Shown: one piece after another, positions 1-4,796 of the stretch | How positions within the stretch are numbered: position 1 is the stretch's first letter | Layout: the number at the start of each line of letters is the position of its first letter | NCBI GenBank assembly: GCA_030151165.1 | Contig: JASLEM010000069.1 | Coordinates: 1 to 9,034, forward strand | Length of the DNA: 9,034 nt | From: Burkholderiaceae bacterium | GTDB taxonomy: Bacteria; Pseudomonadota; Gammaproteobacteria; Burkholderiales; Burkholderiaceae | Direction: 5' to 3' | Translations under genes and position numbers: made by a program | Notes under the pieces: model-generated | What the model saw: only the letters and a program-made list of their open reading frames with translations | Databases searched by the model: none | What the model was told of the DNA's origin: nothing

Positions 1-163
1 CCTCGACGTCGATCACATCCGGCTCGCCCTGGCCGGCCGGCGCGGCGCTTGCGGACGCGTGGCCGCCCAGCGCCTGCTGGATCGCCACGGTCGCCTCCAT
101 CAGGCTGCCCGAACGCATCAATCGCGCGGCCTCGGCCATCATCCGTTCGAAGTCGGGGTTCAT
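1..163 (-). CDS. PHB depolymerase-family esterase, N-terminal fragment
   Basis: Only the first 54 codons lie in the window; the gene runs off the left edge. The peptide begins MNPDFERMMAEAARLMRSG and continues with a LMEATVAIQQALGG segment. From memory, this helical leader precedes the alpha/beta-hydrolase domain in the poly(3-hydroxybutyrate) depolymerase-family esterases (LpqC-like) of Burkholderiales. The catalytic domain is not visible, so the enzymatic call rests on the leader and on context. The ATG at 163-161 is preceded by AGGAA (minus strand, 174-178) at about 10 nt. The gene starts 21 nt after the stop of the ribbon-helix-helix regulator and is probably co-transcribed with it. Such enzymes hydrolyse polyhydroxyalkanoate or related esters; whether this one is intracellular cannot be seen. 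Confidence 0.68.
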   Translation of the reverse strand, partial: MNPDFERMMAEAARLMRSGSLMEATVAIQQALGGHASASAAPAGQGEPDVIDVE

Positions 164-184
164 GTGTCGTCCGTTCCTGGCGCC

Positions 185-601
185 TCAGCGCATGCGGGGT
201 GCGAGCGCGGCCTTGACCGCGGGCGAGGCGTGCAACGAGCCGAGCACGGTCAGCGAGTCGATGGCGGCCGCGGCGAGCGCGGGCGTGACGTCGGGCGCGA
301 TCGTCAGCAGCCCCAGCACGCGCAGCTGCAGCGTCTCGCCGCGCTGGCGCACCGCCTCGAGGTCGGCCGCGGCGAAATGCTGGATGCCCAGCACGAGCAT
401 GCGCCGGCTGACGGCCTGGCGCACCATGTCCGCGTGCGCCGCGAGCTGGTTGCGGATCGCGGTGCGGATCAGGTCGGTGCGATTGGCGTAGAAGCCCTCC
501 TGCACGAGGAGGTCGATCTGGCCGAGGTCGACGAAGCCGACGTTGATCGTGATCTTCTCGTCGACGGGCTTGGCGGCGGCGGCGGGTCTCAGGGCTGGCA
601 T
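185..601 (-). CDS. Ribbon-helix-helix (CopG/MetJ-Arc type) transcriptional regulator
   Basis: A 138-residue protein. Residues 16-56 look like a ribbon-helix-helix DNA-binding unit: strand KITINVGF (16-23), helix A about 25-36, then the turn and helix B (SNRTD-like ANRTDLIRTAIRNQL, 39-53). The dimer would insert the strand pair into the major groove. A tail of about 80 residues (58-138) contains VLGIQHF and a VLGLLTIAPDVTP segment. I remember this tail from regulators beside PHB depolymerase genes in Burkholderiales, but its role is unknown to me. The gene is followed after 21 nt by the esterase start, so the pair is a likely operon. The ATG at 601-599 has AGGA 7 nt upstream (TTAGGATGGCGCC before ATG). 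A palindrome in the promoter suggests autorepression. The DNA-binding call is firm; the target and ligand are inferred. Confidence 0.85.
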   Translation of the reverse strand: MPALRPAAAAKPVDEKITINVGFVDLGQIDLLVQEGFYANRTDLIRTAIRNQLAAHADMVRQAVSRRMLVLGIQHFAAADLEAVRQRGETLQLRVLGLLTIAPDVTPALAAAAIDSLTVLGSLHASPAVKAALAPRMR

Positions 602-607
602 GGCGCC

Positions 608-636
608 ATCCTAACACCATCCAAGTGGATGGCCAA
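608..636 (-). promoter_or_regulatory. Candidate sigma-70 promoter of the ribbon-helix-helix/esterase operon
   Basis: Read on the minus strand, TTGGCC (631-636) and TAGGAT (608-613) are separated by exactly 17 nt. Each matches the sigma-70 consensus at four of six bases. The -10 box ends 6 nt before the ATG, so this promoter would give an almost leaderless mRNA. The same TAGGA could instead act as the Shine-Dalgarno sequence, in which case the true promoter lies further upstream. The two readings exclude each other. Confidence 0.4.
617..632. promoter_or_regulatory. Perfect 16-bp palindromic operator candidate
   Basis: CCATCCAAGTGGATGG has 7-bp perfect arms (CCATCCA / TGGATGG) around a 2-nt centre. 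It lies wholly between the candidate -35 and -10 boxes of the regulator gene. Ribbon-helix-helix proteins bind short inverted or direct repeats as dimers of dimers and often repress their own promoters. A related half-site GCCATC lies at 605-610 and pairs with GATGGC at 628-633. The inverted repeat is seen directly; operator function is inferred. Confidence 0.5.
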
Positions 637-653
637 ATAGCAATCCGGACGCG

Positions 654-675
654 AAAAAGCCGGGCAGGCCCGGCT
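654..675 (-). terminator. Rho-independent terminator of the PEP-CTERM gene
   Basis: On the minus strand, AGCCGGGC and GCCCGGCT form a perfect 8-bp stem around two bases (666-667); in practice this gives a 7-bp stem and a 4-nt loop. It is followed directly by a run of T (654-658). It sits about 25 nt beyond the TAG of the PEP-CTERM gene and separates that unit from the promoter of the next operon. Confidence 0.85.
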
Positions 676-698
676 CGGGTTCGACGGGTCGCGCCGCG

Positions 699-1295
699 CT
701 ACCGGCGGCTGCGACGACGCGCCGCGACGGCCAGCAGGCCCAGGCCCGCCATCAGCAGGCCGACGTTCGACGGCTCGGGGACGGACGTCGTCGTGCTCAC
801 GTTGGTGAAGACGAAGGTGTCGTCGAAGTAGTTCAGGTCGCCGCCGCCGAGCTGGTCCTCGAAAGCCACGTAGGTGCCCGCCGGGACGCCGGGCGTGCCG
901 CTGGTGTAGCCGGTCGAGTACGTGTGGTTGATGTGGTCCGAGTTCAGCGAGGTGTCGGTGTAGAACTTGTTGCCGGTGCTCAGGACGTCGTCGTAGAACA
1001 CCAGCGTGTCGCCGGCGTCGACATGCCCGAAGTTGACCGAGTCGCCGACGTGCGAGGAATGGTCGTCGAGGCCGAGGATGCCGCGGTCGACGCCGTTGAC
1101 GATGACGCCGACCTGCTCGTCGAAGCTGGCGCCGCTGCCCATGAAATAGGCGACGAGGTCACCGCTGCCGGCGGCGTTGAACGTGTAGTTGACGGGGTTC
1201 ACCGTGCCGCCGCCCGGGTACGGGATCGTGCCGGCCATGGCGCCGCCGGTGGCGAGCGCGAGCGCGGTGAGCGCCAGCGTGGACTTGAGGGACAT
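699..1295 (-). CDS. PEP-CTERM sorted secreted protein with DUF4114-like motif
   Basis: A 198-residue exported protein. Residues 1-21 are a signal peptide (basic start, ALTALALA core, cleavage likely after AMA at 19-21). The C-terminus is a textbook PEP-CTERM sorting tag: VPEPS (172-176), a hydrophobic span (about 178-191) and the basic tail ARRRSRR. An exosortase encoded elsewhere would cut at this tag and release or anchor the protein at the envelope. The middle is Asp-, Gly- and Thr-rich and cysteine-free. FEDQLGGGDLNYFDD (145-159) resembles the acidic signature of DUF4114-type extracellular domains and may bind a metal such as calcium. The ATG has a strong AGGAGA (1301-1306) 5-7 nt upstream. 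It is a single-gene unit with its own terminator, and no exosortase or exopolysaccharide genes are adjacent. Export and tag are secure; the biological role is unknown. Confidence 0.92.
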   Translation of the reverse strand: MSLKSTLALTALALATGGAMAGTIPYPGGGTVNPVNYTFNAAGSGDLVAYFMGSGASFDEQVGVIVNGVDRGILGLDDHSSHVGDSVNFGHVDAGDTLVFYDDVLSTGNKFYTDTSLNSDHINHTYSTGYTSGTPGVPAGTYVAFEDQLGGGDLNYFDDTFVFTNVSTTTSVPEPSNVGLLMAGLGLLAVAARRRSRR

Positions 1296-1322
1296 GCTTC
1301 TCTCCTGGTGGTTGAGGACAGC

Positions 1323-1362
1323 TCCGGCGCTTCAGCGTGGCTAGCATGAAAAGCGCGCCGGA
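1323..1362. repeat. Hairpin-forming inverted repeat upstream of the PEP-CTERM gene
   Basis: TCCGGCGC (1323-1330) and GCGCCGGA (1355-1362) are perfect 8-bp complements 24 nt apart. An inner stem, TTCA (1331-1334) with TGAA (1347-1350), would extend the helix past a small bulge. The element lies 28 to 67 nt upstream of the ATG, so it is either in the 5' leader or in the promoter. There is no U-run, so it is not a terminator on either strand. Confidence 0.5.
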
Positions 1363-1363
1363 T

Positions 1364-1383
1364 GAGCAAGTCTGACCCTGCTC
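1364..1383. repeat. Short inverted repeat around GGGTCAGACT, possible mobile-element remnant
   Basis: GAGCA (1364-1368) and TGCTC (1379-1383) flank a core that reads GGGTCAGACT on the minus strand. From memory, GGGTCAGA-type sequences are common at the ends of repeats linked to REP-associated (Y1/RAYT) transposases in proteobacteria. No transposase is present. A second weak palindrome, CGTGA(6 nt)TCACG, follows at 1384-1399. Both could equally be regulator sites for the PEP-CTERM gene. Confidence 0.25.
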
Positions 1384-1460
1384 CGTGACAAGCTTCACGA
1401 TGATTGACGCTTTCCGCCCTCCCGAGGAGCAGTTCGAACCCTTAACCCATTTCGGGGAGA

Positions 1461-2312
1461 TCAGGGCGTCCGGTGCATCTCCTGGTGCACGATGCCGGCT
1501 TCCTCGAACGTCGGCCCGTGGCGCTCGAAGCCCGCACGCAGGTAGAAGCCGATGGCGCTCGCCTGCGCGTGCAGCATCACGCGCTCGTCGCCGCGCGCGC
1601 CGGCGGCGGCCGCCAGCGCTTCCAGCACCGCGTGGCCGACCCGGGCGCCACGCAGGTCGCGCCGCACGGCCATGCGCCCGATGCGCGGCGGCGCGCCGGC
1701 GAGCAGGCGCCCGGTGCCGACGGCCAGCCCCAGCCGGTTGCGCGCGAGCGCATGCACCGCGGTGCGGTCCTCGGCATCGTGCTCGAGTTCGGCCGGGATC
1801 TTCTGTTCGTCGACGAAGACGGCGTGGCGGATCGCCCGCGCCTCGCGCCCGAGCTGTGCCCAGCCGCCGACCTCGACGCTCACCACCGCCTCGCCCGCGG
1901 CGTGCGCGCGGAACGCGTCGACCAGCGCCGCCGGCGCGGGCGCGGGCCGGCGCGTGGCGGCGTCCGTCCACACGTAGACGATCTCGCCGTGCACCAGCAG
2001 CTCCTCGCCGCGGAACACCGCCGCCACGAAGCGCAGCGAGCTGGTGCCCGCGCCCTCGAAGCGGATGCCGACGGCGAGCGTGTCGTCGTAGCGCGCGGGC
2101 GCGAGGTATTCGAGCGTCGACTTGCGCACGAAGAGATCGCCACGAAGCGCCGCGAGCGTCTCCTCGTACGGCAGCGCGAGCGCGCGCCAGTAGTTGCCCA
2201 TGGCCGTGTCGACGTACATCAGGTAATGGCCGTTGAACACGACCTTCTGCATGTCGACTTCGGCCCAGCGCACGCGCAAGGGGTCGGCGAACCGGAAATC
2301 GGAGCGTTTCAT
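1461..2312 (-). CDS. Two-domain protein: hotdog acyl-CoA thioesterase fused to GNAT acetyltransferase
   Basis: A 283-residue fusion. Residues about 7-120 are a YbgC/FadM-type hotdog thioesterase. RWAEVDMQKVVFNGHYL (15-31) carries the likely catalytic Asp20 and the conserved Asn27/Tyr30 positions, followed by the SSLRF and ELLVHGEIVYVW strands. Residues about 145-283 are a GNAT acyltransferase of the ElaA-like kind. It has IRHAVFVDEQKIP (161-173), the acetyl-CoA-binding motif A IGRMAVRRDLRGARVGHAVL (211-230, RGARVG matching R-G-x-x-G) and FYLRAGF (256-262). The first domain should hydrolyse an acyl-CoA; the second should transfer an acyl group to an unknown amine. The start overlaps the upstream esterase stop by 4 nt (ATGA), with AGGAAAG 7 nt upstream, so translation is probably coupled. 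Fusions of this kind occur in Burkholderiales as far as I recall. Substrates cannot be read from sequence. Confidence 0.88.
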   Translation of the reverse strand: MKRSDFRFADPLRVRWAEVDMQKVVFNGHYLMYVDTAMGNYWRALALPYEETLAALRGDLFVRKSTLEYLAPARYDDTLAVGIRFEGAGTSSLRFVAAVFRGEELLVHGEIVYVWTDAATRRPAPAPAALVDAFRAHAAGEAVVSVEVGGWAQLGREARAIRHAVFVDEQKIPAELEHDAEDRTAVHALARNRLGLAVGTGRLLAGAPPRIGRMAVRRDLRGARVGHAVLEALAAAAGARGDERVMLHAQASAIGFYLRAGFERHGPTFEEAGIVHQEMHRTP

Positions 2313-3286
2313 TCGAAGGCTTTCCTGAGGGCGTCGGCGATCGCCTGCTGGGCGTCGCCGGCTTCGGGCAGCAGGCGCCCGAGCTTGATGAAGTCGTGCG
2401 TCACGCCGCGCACCAGCTCCAGCGCGACGTCGACGCCGTTCGCGCGCAGCCGGTCGGCGTAGGCCAGGCCCTCGTCGACGAGCGGATCGCATTCGGCGAG
2501 CACGACGCACGCGGGCGCGACGCCCTCGACCTCGTCGACGAGCATCGGGGCGAAGCGCCAGTCGGTGCGGTCGGCCTCGTCGATGTACTGGTCGAAGAAC
2601 CAGTGGATCGCGGGCTTCTCGAGCAGGTAGCCGTGGGCGAAACGCTCGTGCGACGGCGTGTCGGCGTGCGCGATCGTGCCCGGCGTGACGAGCACCTGCA
2701 GCGCGAGCGCGAGGCCGGCGTCGCGCGCCATCAACGCGCAGACGGCCGCGAGCGTGCCGCCCGCGCTGTCGCCGCCGACAGCCAGGCGCGTGGTGTCGAG
2801 CCCGAGGCGCCCGCCCGACACGGCGAGCGCGCGCAACGCGCCCCAGCAGTCGTCGACGGCGACCGGGAAGCGGTGCTCGGGCGCAAGGCGGTAGTCGAGC
2901 GCCACGACCGCGGCGCCGCTGCGCAGCGCGAGCTGGCGGCACAGGCTGTCGTGCGTCTCGAGGTTGCCGATCGTGAAGCCGCCGCCGTGCAGGTACAGCA
3001 GGACGGGCAGCGCGTCGTGCGACGGTGCGTAGAGCCGCGCCGGCAGCGGCGTGCCGTCGCTCGCGGGCAAGGTGACGGGCTCGACGCGCGCGAGCGACGC
3101 GCGCGGCGGCTCGAGGACTTCGGCGCCGGCGGTGTAGGCGGCGCGCGCCTCGACGGGCGTCATCGTCTCGAAGCCGGGGCGGTGGGCGCGCGCGATGCGT
3201 TCCAGGAGCATCGCCATGCGGGGCGTCAGGAGGTCTTGGGGCACGAGGTCGGTCGACAGGGTCGGGTCGGTCAAAATGGCAAGCAT
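2309..3286 (-). CDS. Alpha/beta-hydrolase esterase/lipase of the HSL (GDXG) family
   Basis: A 325-residue cytoplasmic esterase with no signal peptide. The oxyanion-hole motif HGGG is at 100-103 and the nucleophile elbow GDSAGG at 172-177 (Ser174). Asp267 lies in ECDPLVDEG and His297 in GVTHDF, completing the Ser-Asp-His triad of the hormone-sensitive-lipase family. DYRLAPEHRFP (131-141) is also typical. About 75 N-terminal residues form the helical cap. Members hydrolyse short- to medium-chain carboxylic esters. The gene precedes and overlaps the thioesterase-GNAT gene (ATGA), suggesting a joint role in acyl metabolism. The chosen ATG (3286-3284) lacks a clear Shine-Dalgarno; a start a few codons later (TTG, codon 5) cannot be excluded, but the length fits the family. 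It is divergent from the DTW gene, with 41 bp between starts. Confidence 0.9.
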   Translation of the reverse strand: MLAILTDPTLSTDLVPQDLLTPRMAMLLERIARAHRPGFETMTPVEARAAYTAGAEVLEPPRASLARVEPVTLPASDGTPLPARLYAPSHDALPVLLYLHGGGFTIGNLETHDSLCRQLALRSGAAVVALDYRLAPEHRFPVAVDDCWGALRALAVSGGRLGLDTTRLAVGGDSAGGTLAAVCALMARDAGLALALQVLVTPGTIAHADTPSHERFAHGYLLEKPAIHWFFDQYIDEADRTDWRFAPMLVDEVEGVAPACVVLAECDPLVDEGLAYADRLRANGVDVALELVRGVTHDFIKLGRLLPEAGDAQQAIADALRKAFE

Positions 3287-3327
3287 ACGGCGTTGCAGCG
3301 CGTCGACCCGCCCGCCCCGGAACCTCC
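3287..3327. other. 41-bp divergent intergenic space
   Basis: This must hold or overlap the promoters and leaders of both the esterase operon (minus) and the DTW gene (plus). It is very GC-rich. I found no convincing -10/-35 pair. The only AT-rich patch, around 3272-3287, lies inside the first codons of the esterase. This suggests that either the esterase start is annotated slightly too far upstream or the DTW promoter lies inside the esterase gene. Confidence 0.4.
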
Positions 3328-4071
3328 ATGCCCCACGCCGTCTCCCGCCTGCGCAGCGCCCGCCTCGCGCGCAGCGCCAAGCCCTTCCTCGCCCGCGGCG
3401 GCTCCACGCGCGAACGCTGCGCGGGTTGCCGCCTGGTGCCCAGCCACTGCCTGTGCGCGCTGCGCCCGCAGGTGCCGACCCGCGCGGGCGTGTGCCTGCT
3501 GATGGCCGACATCGAGGCGCTCAAGCCGACGAACACCGGCTGGCTCGTCGCCGACGTCGTGCCCGACACCTTCGCCTTCCCCTGGGCGCGCACCGAGACC
3601 GACCCCGGCCTGCCGGCGCTGCTCGCCGACCCGCAGTGGCAACCGTTCGTGGTGTTCCCGGGCGAGTACGCGGCCCCGGAACGGGTCGTCCACGACGTGC
3701 CGCCGCCGGCCGTCACCGACGGCGCGATCGCCCCGCGGCCGCTGTTCATCCTGCTGGACGCGACCTGGAGCGAGGCGCGCAAGATGTTCCGCAAGACGCC
3801 CTGCCTCGACCGCCTGCCGGTGCTGAGCCTGCGGCCCGAGCAGGTGTCGCGCTACACGCTGCGCCGCTCGCGCCGCGACGATCATTTCTGCACCAGCGAG
3901 GTCGCCGCGCTGTGCATGGAACTCGCGGGCGAGCCCGCGGCCGCGCAGGCGCTCGCCGCGTGGCTCGACGTCTTCACGCACCACTACCTGACGGCGAAGA
4001 ACCAGTTGCCGGCCACGTGGGACGGCGAGGCGCACGAATGCCTACGCGCGCTCCGCGCGGCGCCGGCGTGA
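3328..4071 (+). CDS. tapT: DTW-domain tRNA-uridine aminocarboxypropyltransferase (TapT-like)
   Basis: A 247-residue protein matching the DTW family. Known members (E. coli TapT, formerly YfiP) transfer the 3-amino-3-carboxypropyl group of S-adenosylmethionine to a tRNA uridine to make acp3U. Visible marks are a Cys set, CAGC...HCLC (C31, C34, C41, C43), likely zinc-binding; MADIEALKPTNTG (59-71); LDATWSEARKMFRK (143-156), which holds the D-x-T-W signature; and FCTSEV (187-192) near the C-terminus. The N-terminal 30 residues are strongly basic, fitting RNA binding. It is a single gene on the plus strand, divergent from the esterase and converging with the DUF1993 gene 21 bp away. The ATG at 3328 has only a weak GGA upstream. 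The family call is strong; the exact tRNA position (U47 in E. coli) is carried over from the known member. Confidence 0.88.
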   Translation: MPHAVSRLRSARLARSAKPFLARGGSTRERCAGCRLVPSHCLCALRPQVPTRAGVCLLMADIEALKPTNTGWLVADVVPDTFAFPWARTETDPGLPALLADPQWQPFVVFPGEYAAPERVVHDVPPPAVTDGAIAPRPLFILLDATWSEARKMFRKTPCLDRLPVLSLRPEQVSRYTLRRSRRDDHFCTSEVAALCMELAGEPAAAQALAAWLDVFTHHYLTAKNQLPATWDGEAHECLRALRAAPA

Positions 4072-4092
4072 CGGCCGCGGGGTCGCCGTCGA

Positions 4093-4602
4093 TCAGTACG
4101 CGCCCATGAAGTCGCGCTTGCCGATCGCCAGGCCGTTGTGGCGCAGGATCGCGTACGCGGTCGTGACGTGGAAGAAGAACTGCGGCAGGCCGTAGCTGAC
4201 GAGATAGGCCTGCCCCGACAGCTTCTTCTCCTTCGGCGTGCCGGGGCGCAGCACGATCTCCCTCGTCTCGCTGCCGTCGAACGCGGACGCGTCGACGCCG
4301 TCCAGGAACGCGAGCGTGCGCGCGAGCAGCGCGTCGAGGTCGGCGAAGCTCGTTTCCTCGAAGCCGAACACCGGGACGTCGACGCCGGCGAGCCGCGCCG
4401 AGACGCCGCGCGCGAAGTCGGCCGCGACCTGCACCTGGCGCAGCAGCGGGAACATGTCCGGGTAGAGGCGCGCCTGCAGCAGCGCGTCGGGCTCGATCGA
4501 CGTCGCGGCGACCTTGGCGTCGGCTTGCGCCAGGATGGCCCTGAGCGCGGTCAGCAGTTGCTTGAAGACGGGGACGGAAGTGGTGTACTGGGGACTGGTC
4601 AT
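4093..4602 (-). CDS. DUF1993 domain-containing protein
   Basis: A 169-residue soluble protein spanning a whole DUF1993 domain, a helical-bundle family usually grouped with DinB-like folds. Characteristic stretches are LYPDMFPLLRQVQVAADFARG (46-66), PVFGFEETSFADLDALL (81-97) and the C-terminal FFFHVTTAYAILRHNGL with IGKRDFMGAY (145-169). No catalytic activity is established for the family that I know of. The conserved His residues in the C-terminal helix could bind metal, as in DinB proteins; this is inference. It converges with the tRNA-modification gene and is divergent from the alcohol dehydrogenase across 194 bp. Start ATG 4602-4600 has CGGAAC upstream as a weak ribosome site. No terminator is visible in the 21 bp after its stop. 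Confidence 0.88.
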   Translation of the reverse strand: MTSPQYTTSVPVFKQLLTALRAILAQADAKVAATSIEPDALLQARLYPDMFPLLRQVQVAADFARGVSARLAGVDVPVFGFEETSFADLDALLARTLAFLDGVDASAFDGSETREIVLRPGTPKEKKLSGQAYLVSYGLPQFFFHVTTAYAILRHNGLAIGKRDFMGAY

Positions 4603-4757
4603 GAGGGTTCCGGATGGACGTGGACGGTGGCCTGGAAAGTGGAAAGCGGCGACGTGGAAGCCGCGCCGCGCCGCCGCATTGTCGTCCCCGCGCGAACGCG
4701 CATCGGCGCGGCACCGGGCCCGACACCCGTGCGACAGCGCCGTCTTTGCGCGCGACC

Positions 4758-4763
4758 TAAACT
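4758..4763 (+). promoter_or_regulatory. Candidate -10 box of the alcohol dehydrogenase operon
   Basis: TAAACT, in the least GC-rich part of the 194-bp divergent region (4603-4796), lies 33 nt before the ATG and matches the -10 consensus at four of six bases. No good -35 box sits 16-18 nt upstream, so an activator or weak promoter is possible. The rest of the intergenic region is GC-rich, with short repeated GTGGA/GTGGAA words at 4619-4656, and shows no further recognisable site. Confidence 0.35.
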
Positions 4764-4796
4764 CGAACGCACCGCTTTCCGACGAGACCCCGCACC

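Noticed and set aside
1355..1385. Possible sigma-54 promoter (GG...TTGC) for the PEP-CTERM gene.
   Set aside because: The GG and GC dinucleotides are 9 nt apart instead of the required 10, and the -24 box lacks TGGCAC.
1425..1450. GTTCGAAC-containing stretch resembling a tRNA T-loop.
   Set aside because: Flanking bases do not form a T-stem, and no acceptor, D or anticodon arms can be built on either strand.
1385..2236. Plus-strand frame beginning MTSFTMIDAFRPPEEQ, starting in the 1296-1460 gap.
   Set aside because: The first 30 residues look protein-like, but the frame then becomes Arg-rich antisense of the GNAT fusion, and there is no Shine-Dalgarno.
1461..3794. The frame of the thioesterase-GNAT gene stays open upstream across the esterase and into the DTW gene region (about 777 codons).
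   Set aside because: The upstream part is Arg/Ala/Pro-rich shadow sequence typical of high-GC DNA; recognisable thioesterase sequence starts at the ATG at 2312.
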